64,000 nt of DNA, taken from contig CAMGYJ010000009.1 of the NCBI GenBank assembly GCA_946122785.1, positions 10,570,937 to 10,634,936 on the forward strand. The letters run 5' to 3'. The notes under the pieces are model-generated. The model saw nothing but the letters and a program-made list of their open reading frames with translations, did no database searches and was not told the DNA's origin. The position numbers and the translations under genes are program-made. This document shows, one piece after another, positions 42,301 to 54,340 of the stretch (the first letter of the stretch is position 1; every line of letters starts with the position of its first letter). Source of the DNA: Linum tenue. Taxonomy: Eukaryota; Streptophyta; Magnoliopsida; Malpighiales; Linaceae.

Positions 42301-43763
42301 TTAAAAGGGTAGCAGCCTCCCATGATAATGAGGTGATGATCTCCAACCAACCCTCTTTGTCACCTTCATCACCCAACGGAACATTTTCCACTTGTAATAG
42401 CTGAGCAATTAAAGCTCTAAAGTGGCCATCAACAACATTCTTCATGGCCTTCTTGTGATCCTCACTTGACCTATCTCTATTGCTAAACTCTCCACTTCCA
42501 AAACTGGCAGAGGGACGCAACCTTCCCCATTCTCCTGCCACATCACCATCATCATCATCATCATCGAAAAACTCAGCTTCTCTCTCATCCTCTTCATCTT
42601 CTGGCTCAGGAGGCAGCCAAAGCAGTCCATTGTTCTCAAAATCCACAGGTTCGGCATTATCATCTTCTCTAGGATACATTGAAGAAGAAGCTTCACCATC
42701 ATAATCAATATAATGCTCATCCCTTTCCCCAAGCCTGTGATCTCCTTCTAGTCCATGAGGAAGAAAGCTATTATTCAACGGAGAGGTACTTAAACTTTTT
42801 GATTCAATAGTTTCTCCATCAAGATGAGCTTTCTGCAATCCATCATCATTGATCATATCATCGAACTCACCCCGATGATAGTAGTCATTGACTTGAGGAA
42901 AGTTCTGACTTTCAGAGTCTGATCGGTAAATACTGTACTCGTCGTCATCGTCGTCACTCCTAATGCAGAAGGAACACTAAGCATAAGAATCTAGTACATT
43001 CTCTGTTAAAGCAATTATCAATTTTAACTTTAATTCAAACTTCCATAGTTTTGCTCCCTCTACTGGTGATGGATCAAGGGGCAGTGAAGATGAACATAAA
43101 TTAAGCAATTAAAAGAAAATGATGACAAACTGACCTGTTCATGTAAAAATATCCATTTGAATGTTCATACCCTTCTTCTGTAACATGGTCATCACTCTTT
43201 CCTATTATGGGTTCCTCCACTTGCTTATCGTCAAAACTGGTCTCGGTTTGAGATGTTTGACATGATTCAGCCTCCATGCTTACTTGACCTTGTTGAAAAG
43301 GTCCGATAGAGTGTGGCATGGAACCAGGAGTGTAACTACTACTATTAGCTGTACCACTTGAATCAGATCTAGACAAACTGACAACCGAGAATGAACTGCT
43401 GGGTGCCAGGCTCGGAACCTGAGATCCATAGTCAAGAGTAGGATTTTGTTGCCATTGCTTGAAACAATAATTGCACACTCGTATCTTCTCCCACTCTTCT
43501 CTGGTAATAGTAGTTCTTGAATCACGGGATGATGGCAAGGGGATTGAATTGGAAGTACACTTGGCACAGAAAACTCGGCCACAAATCCTGCAATGGTGTC
43601 TGCGGTTGATTAAAGTGAACTGGGAATCACACTCATAGCATACCCTGCAGCTCTGATCGGGCATCCAAAAATCCCTTGACACGGTTGGCGGCTCTGTCCG
43701 CCAAGGGACAAAGGATTTGAACAGCCCAACTATGTCAGCAAATGACTTATCAGGCGAATCCAT
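36367..43763 (-). CDS. FAB1: 1-phosphatidylinositol-3-phosphate 5-kinase, FYVE type
   Basis: It makes PI(3,5)P2 on endosomal/vacuolar membranes (PIKfyve/Fab1 homologue). Eleven coding exons, minus strand: 43135-43763, 42216-42959, 41264-41417, 40784-41128, 39741-40619, 39278-39609, 39077-39200, 38814-38984, 37205-38680, 36818-37084, 36367-36693. Every join is in phase; total 1815 aa, close to Arabidopsis FAB1A/FAB1B. An FYVE zinc finger sits at about residues 33-105 (WMPD, RRHHCRICG, eight Cys at 42, 45, 58, 61, 66, 69, 97, 100). Then come acidic runs, a TCP1/Cpn60-like domain (about 430-660) and a Cys-rich Fab1-specific region (SCRICEMPSEAHVHCYTHRQG, WMWHRCLKC). The C-terminal lipid-kinase domain (about 1480-1800) has GGKSNVFFAKTLDDRFIIKQ, DLKGSSRSRYN, MDYSLLVG and GIIDFMRQYTWD. 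It is complete and apparently functional. Confidence 0.96.
41482..41838. repeat. 180-bp tandem duplication in FAB1 intron 2
   Basis: Two direct copies, 41482-41661 and 41662-41838, share long identical stretches (AATAAGAAGCCCAAATTTCC, AGCAGAAAAAATCCACAG, CTGATAAAATTCCTCC). They differ at roughly ten positions. The duplication is entirely intronic. Confidence 0.9.
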
Positions 43764-44700
43764 CTACAAACAATCCTCACTCCCACATTCATCATGCTAT
43801 ACTCATCTGTTATCAAGACATCAGCTGCAAAAAGTTTTCACTAACTTGAATCAAAGAATCACCAATCAATCAGCAACCCAGAAACCAAAGCCACGCATAA
43901 GGTCTGGTTGCAGCTGCCATCCACCTATACACCTTCAGGAACCCCTCCTCCTCCTTCCAATCCGCTTAATTCAACACTGAAACAGCTGAATTCATAGAAG
44001 AAAATAAGTAAACACAAGTCATAAACCTCGGAATGGGCAGCCAGAAACCCATCTAAGTCCTAAAAAGTATGCTTAATTTCTGAATTCGATCATGAGCCAC
44101 TAGAGCTGACAAAACCACAGCTGGAAACGTGAATGTTTCAAGTAAACATCAACCAAAATAGTTAAGACCGGCGGTGGGAAGAAAAGGTGAGAAGGGATCC
44201 ATCCGGAATTGGAAGTGTAATAATGGTTCAAGTTAACAGTGAGGAAAAGGAAACAAGGGAGGGGAGAAAGAGAGAAACTTTACCGGCAGAAAACACAGAA
44301 GAGAAAAAAAGGAGGAGGTCCCAATCGAGATCCTTATTGGAGGATAAGAGAAACAGGGAGACACGGCAGTGAATTGAATCCGTGACAAGGGAGGACAGGT
44401 GGGCGGGTTTTGGGGGGCTGATTAGATTGTGAGTCTCATCCGATTTCACGAATTAGACGGCGACAATCGGCGGCGTACGGCGGCGGGCGACGGTGGTGAT
44501 GGCGATGGTAATCACGGATTGCTTTTTGAGGGAGGCGGGGAGAGGCTGGAATTTTTTTTTTTTTTCGGGGGTTTGAATTCAATGTGAGCGGAAGAAGGAG
44601 AAAGACGACGAAGAGGAAGAAGATGGGGAAAATTGAATTGGAGACTAATTGGCGAAAATCGAGCAGGCCGACAAAACAATCAACAATGGTTCTTTTGATC
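43764..44700 (-). promoter_or_regulatory. FAB1 5' UTR and upstream region
   Basis: No upstream coding exon is needed because the protein is complete from the ATG at 43763. The stretch 44450-44700 is C/T-rich on the minus strand (CCGCCGCCGTACGCCGCC, then TTCCTCTTCGTC), typical of a plant leader. An intron in the 5' UTR is likely but cannot be fixed from sequence. Confidence 0.4.
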
Positions 44701-45649
44701 CAAGCCAATAAAATATAAAAAATAAAAATAAAGAAAAATTATTGTCAATCATGATCATAGATGGCTACTTGATAATGCAACCGGTCCACCCGCCACCGTC
44801 TGATCCACATATATTCCCGGCGACGGGACGAAGTTAATCAATTACTATAAGAACAGAAATACCGATGATGATGCGTTGGCTGGCCTCACTTATGTGTTGC
44901 TCAGCAATTTTAGTTTAATTTTTCTTTTGGAGCAACGCTATAAAAGGTGGGTTGTATATTATTTTTTTCCCATAAATCTTGTGTTTCAAAATAAATTCGG
45001 AAATGCTTTTGCATAGCGATGGACGTTAAGATGGATAAGTTTGCCTCTGCTTGGTGTCATGGGCCACTTCAATCCAATCCCAGGTGGCATAAGATACATT
45101 TGCAATTTGCTGCTCTGCGGTCATTTGATAGACACAAGAGTTTGGACCTAGATGAAGATACAGAGATCTTAAGACGGTGTGGTGTAGCGGCGGAAGCTTA
45201 TATCCTTTTTTAGGTTTCAGTGTTTTTATTACTCTATTCTTAGGAACTAACAGAGCTGCCCATTTTGTGGCATAAAGGGCTCTTTCATCGGCAGATCGAT
45301 TAGTATTGACTGCCGTTACTTTTACCTATTGTAAACATATCTGTCTACTATTTCATCTGCCTATGATAAATAAAATAAATAAAATAATTTCAGAAATAAT
45401 TTCTATTTGTTGTATAAATAGATTAATTTTAGGTGCCCGATCCAACTGGGTTCTACCAAGGGAAAAAATTGAGTGGTACTAATTTCATATTACATGTATA
45501 TGGTCGCTTGATATATGAGCAGCTATATATGATGTGATCATCCCTAATGTACAGCAAAAAATAATAGAAATCACAGTAGTGACATTTACATTTGAACTGT
45601 CAAAATTAAAAAAAAATAAAAACAATAATGTTACCACTATGGTATTTAT
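44701..45649. other. Intergenic AT-rich DNA
   Basis: No gene recognised. A 64-codon ORF at 45019-45213 has no family resemblance I can name. Confidence 0.5.
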
Positions 45650-46160
45650 GTTATGGAAGATGTTGCCGTCGATATAATAATTAATTTTAGGGGGCAAAAT
45701 CTGAACCGCAAGTTTACTAAGATATGTGTCGAGTTTGCTAGCTCACTAGCAGAAGAGGATGATACATCGAGTATGCGATCTAGTAGTGCCCCTAGTGAGT
45801 CGAATGATCATATAGATGAGTCCAATGAGGATGACATCGATGATGATGAGGTTAACGAAGTTGACATCGAATTGTGGTCGAAGGAGTCTGGAGAACACGA
45901 ATTCTACCTTGGGAAAATATTCCGTTCAAAAGAAGCTTGAGTCTGGAGAAAGGTCCATGAACCTTTATGCGATGAGACATAACTTTCATTTGGTGGATTC
46001 AACACCAAATTTGTGGGAGGTAAGTGCTACAACTACAAAGAGAGCAACTGTACATAAATGATTTTGGTTTGCTCCAAAGATAATGGAGGTGATTGGATAA
46101 TGAGAAAGGTAGTTGCTACAAACTACACTACTTACGCATGCCAAGTGAAAGAATGATAGG
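45650..46160 (+). pseudogene. Decayed MULE transposase N-terminal domain
   Basis: An acidic stretch (SNEDDIDDDEVNEVDIELW) is followed by EFYLGKIFRSKEA. After frame changes come YAMRHNFHLVDSTPNLWEV, KCYNYKESNC and DWIMRKVV…NYTTYACQVKE. The order and spacing match the MuDR DNA-binding domain of plant MULE transposases (F.VG..F.s, then YAI+.NFE......S.P..WEV+C). The catalytic part was not found downstream. Several frameshifts make this a relic. Confidence 0.55.
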
Positions 46161-48079
46161 ATGTAATATAGTGGCACAAGTAATAAAATATTAAATATGT
46201 GGGTCTTTAGATGTATTGTTACTCATTTTCGTATTATCATTCAACATATCAGAAGTTCAGATTAAACACCAACGACTATTTTAACAAACTTCATAAAATG
46301 TTAGACTAATTAATTATACATTAGAAACTCACTCAGGTATGATTCCCCCTAACCACTAGTTGGATTAATGATTACTAATTTTGTGACTTATTTCACTCTT
46401 TATTCATAATGGGGAAAGTTCTAAACAAGTCATTGAATTTCGATTAAAGTGGACAAGGCCCTCTAGAATAGGCTGCTTAGAGGGATACTATCCTCAACTA
46501 AGACAAAATACCAAGACACTTCAGATCTAAACTCCCTCTATTGGGTAAGACTCTCACATATTACAAAGCAATGAGCAGACTCACTCTTGCATAATTGATC
46601 CCCTACGTCCAATCAATGATGCTCTATCAACCTAATCATATATTCTCTCTCATAGGTCAAAGCATAAATCAATCATCTCAATTAAATTAGAAATTATCCA
46701 AGAAACATGCTTAGATTGAATATGAACTCAAGTTTAACAAGTAAGAGTACTCGTACAATCATCAAATCAATCAAACATAGCTAGGGTTCATCAAACCCAA
46801 GCGAATGGAAGTTACTCCATACAGAGCAGAGAGAATACATAATTTAACTTTTGATCTTCAATCCTAACTTCAAGACTTGTTCCTTGAGCTCCAATGGTGA
46901 ATAAATCCTCCAATTTGGCTCCAAGATCGTGAATGGATCGCTCTCACATCTAAGGTTCATCCCTTGGGTGTTTGGTATCCGAAAACCTAGCTCTCCCCTT
47001 CACAAATTTCGGAAACTCCCTTTTATACCCGACAATGGAAAAAGCACGACCATGTTTTTCAGGTTTCCACTTGTGGCACAACCTATCATAAAATTGTCAA
47101 ATTATAGGGAGTTTCAAACGTAAATTGTCAAGAAACAATCAAGAGACGAAGGGTGAAACATGTATAAATGAGCTCGTATCAAAAGGCATATTAAAATCAT
47201 TTTTGCAACACGACTCAACCGAAGGGTCATTTTCAACTTGATGTAGATATTATTTCTGACACCGTGAAACATTTGGTTTAAGCCAACCACATATAAGTTA
47301 AAGCTCTGCAAGAAATCATATGATGAGTTTAGACGTTGATGCGCATTATAAAGATAATAAAAAAATCCCAACATTTGTTGTTGATAGGGTGACAGTCCCC
47401 CCATCTACGTCAGGCTGCAAGATTTTTCAATGAGTGTTTTGGATATTTGGACCATGTATATAAGGCTTCAAGATGTGTCCAAGAGTCATCCTCGTTGAAG
47501 GAATGTTTCTCGCCGGGAAGTATAAATGAACGTTGCTTATTGCAAGCTCATTTAATGGTAAACAAAAAATAATTTTGATTGCATTTGATGTACTCGAGAA
47601 CGAGAACACCATAGTTGATCATGGTTCATTAGACAGCTTAAGAGCTTCACCGGGTGCAATGACATATGCATCATATCCTATTGACATAGGGGGCTAAATG
47701 ATCACTCAAAGATATTGAAAGAGGTTGGGTATGGAGGTGGTGTCTGCGACGTTATACTAGCAACTTCAATAAGAAGCTCAAATCAAGAATTATGCAATCT
47801 TAACTAAAGAGAATTTGTAAGTTAAAAAACATAAAATTTCAATAATATGTTCTTCAAAATGTGTTTTAGTGCTGTATTTAATTTGACTTTGTTCAATGGC
47901 AGTGGTGTCATGCCATTGCTCAAAAGCAAATCAGTGGCACGACTGCTCGAAAGACTGGCAATTTTTGTACACAACCTGCAAACTCTGGATCTCTATCCCA
48001 ATAAGAACACCACTACATCCAAACATGATGAATGTTAAACTATTTTAAAACCTTACAGTCAGTATTGTATTTTAATAGT
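46161..48079. other. Intergenic AT-rich DNA, no gene recognised
   Basis: Only short unrelated ORFs. 46400-47100 contains ordinary mixed-composition sequence; 47380-48040 could hold more transposon debris, but no motif is clear. Confidence 0.5.
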
Positions 48080-48480
48080 GTATGGTCAGTTACTCTCCAC
48101 GAATCTCTGTATACTCTCGTCGAGGTCCAAGAGCACCCTTAATCACTGGACATAGTCCATGCGAGCTTGATGTAGATGGGGTAACCACCTCACAACACGT
48201 GGATAGGCACGTCGGTGACTGCCTACCGTGCCCATTTATCCAAAAGGGCTAGCGTTGGAAATCGCTCTGACATCTACGCAACTATCAAGTTGGTCCAACT
48301 TCCAAGATCACCTCACAAAGTAGGTGCGAAGGTAATCTGAAAGTGGTCCTATCGAGCTCCTGATAGAAGTATGCTAACACAGTTGTACCCTATGCATACT
48401 CTCATGCACGTGCCTAGTCCTAGATAAGTAGGTACATAAGATGCATCTCAACTCCATACTGATTAGGAAACATCACTCCT
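48080..48480 (-). pseudogene. Possible plant mobile domain (MAIN-like) relic
   Basis: The minus strand, broken by stops, reads EYA, stop, GTTVLAYFYQELDRTTF near 48355-48410. This resembles the Y.WGSAVLAYLYRELDRA motif of the transposon-derived plant mobile domain. Weaker pieces follow (RVYRDSWRV). The match is short and from memory, so the call is tentative. Confidence 0.35.
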
Positions 48481-48882
48481 CCTAAAATTAGCATAACATA
48501 TGCTCATGCATACTGACTCGTCGTCTGATCTGAAGCTCCATTTGGCAAGATGGATAAGCATCTATAAGCCATGATTATTTCGCACGTCCATTCATAAGAT
48601 GTGATAGTTGCTCAGCAGGAGGAAGCTTCCTAAACAGGTCCATGCATAACTCGTCCCATGATGAGTTTGGTATATCTAAGACATAATCTCTCATGGATGG
48701 ATTGGTTACGATTTTGTATTTCAAAAGGTTTGGCTAATAATTTGAAAAGTTTTAAAGGTTAAGCTGATAAATTATATTTACCCTGTTAAAATGGTATATT
48801 TGATGAAATTAGAGATATGGTTGACCTTTTTTATATGCAATGTGTTCTAGTTTGGTTTATCCATTATGAGTTATGCATAGTG
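48481..48882. other. Intergenic, no gene seen
   Basis: Unremarkable AT-rich sequence between the relic and the hAT element. Confidence 0.5.
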
Positions 48883-48890
48883 AGTATGAC

Positions 48891-49326
48891 TAGAGGTGAC
48901 AATAGATTGGTGGATTCATGGATCAAGTGTACTGGATCAAATGAATTGGTGGATTCATTGATTGGATCAAATGGATTGGTGGATTGATCCATGGATCTAA
49001 ATGATATCCAAGCCTTGGACCATTATGTAAATTTTGAAAAGTATAGGTACTAAAATGTTATAATAAAGAATTTTAGATACCAAAATGTAACTTCTTAATG
49101 ATATTTTTCGTCTTAAAAGAATTTGGTACCAAATGTAAAATATAAAAATTATAGGTACTAAATTATAATTTGCCAATGAATCCATGAATCCATTCTATGA
49201 ATGCACCAATCTAATTGGATTTGAATGAATTGAATTTAAATGGATTGGATTAGTTGGACATTTTAGTGGATGGATTGGATTGGATTGGATTGGATTCAAA
49301 GATTTGTATACTAATTTTCACCTCTA
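48891..49326. mobile_element. hAT-type MITE (436 bp)
   Basis: Ends TAGAGGTGACAAT and ATTTTCACCTCTA are inverted repeats with one mismatch. Flanking octamers AGTATGAC (48883-48890) and AGTATAAC (49327-49334) differ at one base. Inside, both subterminal regions are made of GGATTGG/TGGATTCATGGAT words, including a short ATTGG tandem run at about 49262-49294. Non-coding. Confidence 0.82.
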
Positions 49327-49334
49327 AGTATAAC

Positions 49335-52300
49335 TCGTATTTGAATGATGAACTAGTTATAGTTTAAATATGTTTTAGATAACGTAGTTTGCGTATAGGT
49401 GAAATATATATGTATATATATTGATGAATGAAAGATATATTTTCAATGGGTCTAAAACAATAATATTAAAAAATTTAAATCAAAATGCTAAAGAAACGAA
49501 TAGTCTGCATGAGAGGAAGGCTCGTTTTCTTATTATAATTTTTTCAAACTATATAAAAAAAGTGCATCATGTATTTTCTAGAGAAAATAAGAGAGGAGAT
49601 ATTGTTGATGCCCCATTATTAGGATTATTAAATTTGTTGCTTCGAGTTTTTTCATTTTGAGCTTTCTAAAGAGGAAAAAGAATTCAATTTCACCAATTAG
49701 TTTGTTTGTACCAGCAAGGCAACAATGCTAAATTAATTCGGGACTCAGAATCTTAACTTCTTATTGGACATGAATAGTGGAACAACACGCCATTCGGATT
49801 AGAGCTGTGGCACGAGTGCTTTATAGATTGATTTCTTCGTCTTGTTAGCCAAAAAATTAGAAAGTTTTACTACTCTTGGTATCAGCAGATACCACATTCT
49901 ATAGGTTCCCTTTTCTTGAGTTCAAACCCTATCGTACCTCTGGGATAATAAGAATTTATTTATTTTCCGACCCGACTATGAGGGGAAAACGGGGATGCCG
50001 TAACCATATAGTGATGAAAACTGCGCTCAAATGCTCTATTAGGGGAATTCGGGCAAAATAGGGAGAGCAAGCAAGCGAATAGGAAAGTCATCTTTATCCA
50101 CGGGGAGCTAAGTATAGTTTATCTTGTGCAAGTTAGGTGTTGTTGTCGACATAACTGCTTTGGTAGTATACTAACCTAAACAGAGTCTTCGTGACTAGGA
50201 CTGTACATGGATTCAAAACCTTGGGCATAATCAATTGTAAATTGTTTGTACCGGACTTAACTTTATTTTTAAAAGTTATAAGCTTTTCCTATCTAATATT
50301 TTTTCTCAAATATTTTTTCATGCTCTTTGATTCATCTAAAATTATTGTCCTCTTCGACTCAATTAAATTTTCATCACCTATTTAGTGAGTCTAGTTATTT
50401 GATTAATTGTCAATTTAGTTATTATTTGGATTCTGATATTTTACTTTGGCTTTCTATTTGAACCACTATCACTCTTTATTTTAAATAATATTATTTTAAA
50501 ATAATATTGTAATTTTTTATTGATTTATTTATATATTATTCGATTTTTTAAAAAATTGGGCCTCATTTTATTTATAGAACAAGACATCTACATTCTTAGG
50601 GTCGACCCTGATTAGATATATATTGGTAATGACTAGTTCACTCATGGAGTATATCATACTCCAAATTATCTGCCCGTTTGATGTGCTTCGTTGAACTTTG
50701 TCAAATCAGAATCGTCGATTATAATTTTTATTTATTAAATTGGTCTTCAACTTTTTGGTTTAGCGAATCGGAAGGTGGAGTTTATCCATTAGAGATTGGT
50801 GTATAATATGAGCACTCAAACTCAGTTTAATTCATGATCTATACAGAAAATATCAACTAATAATAGATGGAGTATGAGTCGGAGAACTAATCAACCATTG
50901 ATTAAATGACCGATCTCATATTGAGAAGCAATAGATGAGAATTTCCTACATATTTGACACATTACTAATCCCTTAGTCGTTTGCTTATTATACAATCAAC
51001 CTTAATTTTGTTTCGATGGACTTTTGGATGCCCATTAATCATGTGGATTATGCTGCCGCAGTAATTATGTTTTTTCCACACAAGATAAACATTTCCACTC
51101 AACTGATATATGAATATTTAAAGACGTAAATATGCTATTTCGACGTTGAATTTAATGTAATTAATATTGGGTACCTTTTTCTTGTTGTGTGGGTTGCTGC
51201 TTGTATTGTACTTGCTTGGTTTGGTCCCCTCAACTCAACTACTTATAAGCTGGAGCTGGATACGTACATGCACGAAGGAAAGGTAGGAAGGAGTCAAAAA
51301 AATAACAAACGCGCTTTCTTTGTTGGTGTCGGATTCAACGGAACTAGTTTCAGAGAGTTTGCCGTTCGACCTGATTCATTTTATCCGATTTGTTTTTTAC
51401 TTGTTTTGAGGTGGATTCTACCTGTTTTGTAGGCGGGACCGACACAGGTATTCTCATTGACTCGACCTGTCCTGACCCGCCCCATTCTCGACCATTTTTG
51501 CTTAAATTAAATATAATGTAATCAAATTATTTAGAATTTCAATAAATTTTCAAACAAGAAAGAACCTCAATTTGTCTAGTAATTTAACTACATTTATCAT
51601 ATTATAGTTTGTTTCTTGATATTTTAATGAAAATAACGAATATTTCTAGTGTTTTTCCTACCAATATCATATCCATTGAGTGTGTTGCATAGCTCACACA
51701 TTTGCTTGGGTCATTCGAAGTTTGGACGTCGGGGGCTTGATGGGCTGCTGGAGTTTATCCTGAACTTGCAGGCCCAATAGTATTTTGTGACCCGTAGTTT
51801 ATGAATGTGTATTATGGGCCCAGACTGTTGATAGGGTCATCAGCAACAATCTATTATCTATGGAGTTATGGACTAACTAACAAGTGGGTCAACTGGTTTT
51901 GTGGTTCGGGCGGGGATCCATTTTAAATCATTATTATAATTCTCTCTTAACAATAATTAATCACTTATTCTTAATTTTTTATTATTATGAGAGAACTGTC
52001 TAATATTTTAATTAAATTAATTTTAGCAATATGTTGTCAAAGTAAATCGTCATTATAAAAAAAATATGTTGTCAAAGTAATATCTATTGTAGGAATTTGT
52101 TTAACTAAGAATAGACGAAGGTAGGTCGAGGATTATTTATGTGCATAGTGCTCGGCCCAAAGAAAGACACTATCTGATCAATAATCAAGCATCTTAATGG
52201 TAAATGTATAATAGTTATAAAGTTATTGTTCATGTGAATAACGGTCAGTCCAAAAATAGACGATTTTTTGACGGAAACTTATTATTAGCATTTGATGATT

Positions 52301-53090
52301 GTATTAAGAGTGACGCTCACAGATAATTTCTCTGTCCAAAGATTAAGAGTTAATGTTGCATTTGGTATCTTATGATCGGTTCCCCAAAACTGGATAATTT
52401 CCTTGTCTTGTTTAATTGCAGGGTATGATGTATGTTTTCTTTTATCTTCATATAGTTTTCATGCCTTGTTTCAAATTCTTCTGCCGAATTTATTGTTATA
52501 GCTTTGCTGAATGGGATAAATCTAAAGATTTTGGAGAAAATTATAAAAATTATTCTCGATATGTTTCGATCTTGCACTTTTAAGTGGAACAACCCATATT
52601 CTATTCCGAAAAATCTCAATGAGATTTAATAATGAAAAAGTATGGATTGCTTCAAATGAGTGTGTTTGATGATCATTAAGCACTCAATTCGATGAATAAT
52701 TTAGGGGCTCTTTTACTAATAACGTTCCATGCACTAATTATACAATACTTTGCCATACAGAAAAGATTTGGGGGCAAGTTGCCTACTAGGTTAATTTGAT
52801 TCGATACAGTGTAAAATACAAAGGGATCATAAGGAGTACATCATTCAAATGTTTCATCTTGCATCAAAACTCAAGTGATTAAAGTTAGAGTTGTCTACAC
52901 ACTAACTCACACACTTAATTTGACTTGTCTTTCTCCACACCTTAACAAAATTTAAGATGAATTGAAATATTCATAAGAAAGAGGAGTGAAGATACGTTAT
53001 AAGATTGTGCTCGTTCACTTAACTTCAAAATTCTCTGTAAAGAGAGAAGTGGAAAGCTAAACATGTTATAGTTCGTTGAACTCTTAAAGA
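49335..53090. other. Long gene-poor AT-rich region
   Basis: 3.7 kb without a recognisable gene. Only short ORFs are present and none has a family motif I can name. The GC content stays low throughout. Confidence 0.55.
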
Positions 53091-53094
53091 TAAG

Positions 53095-53470
53095 AAGAGC
53101 TAAGGATGACCCAGTCTAATTTTGGTTAGCCATGCATAGCTTATACTCTCAAAAGTGGATCAATATCATGGAATGAAGTCAATAAAAGAAAATGATGTTT
53201 GGTATCTTGTCGAACCGAAGGTTTGAAAATTGAAACCCATTGGTTATAAATAGATAGATATTATGACCTATGGGGATTCAAAAGGAGATATTTAGGGTTA
53301 CAAAACTTGTATCGTCTTTAACATCTTCAGCCCTGTAGGAAGGGATTGGATTTTTATGGTGGCTTATTTTGACTAAGAGCTAGATGAGATGGATGTAGGG
53401 ACTGTTTCTTACGGAAAACATTTGTGAGATGATTTACATGGCTCAACCATAAAATTTTGCTTTAGACAAT
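53095..53470 (+). pseudogene. Copia reverse transcriptase relic
   Basis: Broken plus-strand translation gives SQKWINIME, NDVWYLVEPK, KPIGYK, FNIFSPVGRD and AYFD.ELDEMDV. This is the order of the start of a copia reverse transcriptase (…WI.AM..E…N..W.LV..P…KPIG.KWV…TFSPV….A..DLEL.QMDV..AFL). Stops and small indels occur throughout. It is unrelated in orientation and state of decay to the copia element at 4772-16635. Confidence 0.7.
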
Positions 53471-53701
53471 CTAAAGTTTATCATGGCCCCCGGTGCTTGT
53501 AGGTGTGCCATTAAGTCAAAAACAGACATTTCATTTCCGTTTTCTCGACTACGCATCAAAACGATATTTTCACCTGAAACAACCAAAAGGGCAGTCTCAC
53601 GATCGGCCATGAGTGTCCGGAAGTTGTCATTGTATACTCCCGCGGGTCGGAAGGCGGCGGGGGAAGGAGGAGGACACTGTCTCACATTGGCTTCTCGTTA
53701 A
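53443..53701 (-). other. Unidentified open stretch, possibly coding relic
   Basis: An 80-codon minus-strand frame contains FRTLMADRETALLVVSGENI and GNEMSVFDLMAHLQAPGAM. It has balanced, protein-like composition and a local GC rise at 53630-53675. I recognise no family. There is no matching promoter or splice context, so it is recorded without a function. Confidence 0.3.
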
Positions 53702-54340
53702 TGATATCACAAATAGCATCGAGTTATTCGCTCATTCGGTTTAGAGAGTACTATTGGCGACGATTGTTTATTCTTAAGTTCAATGGGAGAATATTCTCTT
53801 GTTTTTTTTTTTTACATCGTTGATGTTCTACTTTATAGTCGCGATACATGCTTAGTGCACGAGATAGATAAACTTTTGAAATGAAATATGAGATAAAAAT
53901 TTATGGTCTCGCGCCTCTTGTGATTTGTAGATAAGTTAGTAAACTAGGTGATGTGTTGTAGACATGTTGCTAAAGAAGACATTTTGGTCTCAATGAGTGC
54001 CCCGATAATGGTATACAAACAATATATGTTGTTTTATCAAACATACCTCTGTACTTTGTAAAAATTATCAAACATGTCGTTTAGTTAAAATTTTCATCAA
54101 AAAAACAGTTAACCACAAACGAACTTTGATTTGGGCGACGCAAATGTATAAAATATCCCTAATAACCCAGTATAAAAACCCTAAAATGGAAAGGGAAATG
54201 CAAACAAACATAAAGCCGTATAATTGCACTTGTATTAGCTTCCGTCTTAGTAGTAGTACCTCACCACCCTCTCAATTCTTACGGCCACTAATCCCATCGC
54301 CATCAAGATCAAGTGTTGTCGCCGTACAATTACAGAAAAA
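53702..54340. other. Intergenic and eIF2B alpha leader
   Basis: AT-rich until about 54200. The sequence before the ATG contains an AAACCCTA box (about 54177) typical of plant translation-gene promoters. No other gene. Confidence 0.45.

Noticed and set aside
45019..45213. 64-codon ORF as a small gene
   Set aside because: No motif, no splice signals and AT-rich surroundings; it may be chance or an unrecognised retroelement scrap.
47114..47404. 96-codon minus-strand ORF
   Set aside because: Composition is typical of random AT-rich translation and it has no family resemblance.
49850..50060. TGGTATCAGCAGATACC and nearby sequence as a retrotransposon primer site or organelle insert
   Set aside because: It matches the initiator tRNA-Met complement for only nine bases, no LTR adjoins it, and no organelle gene is recognisable.
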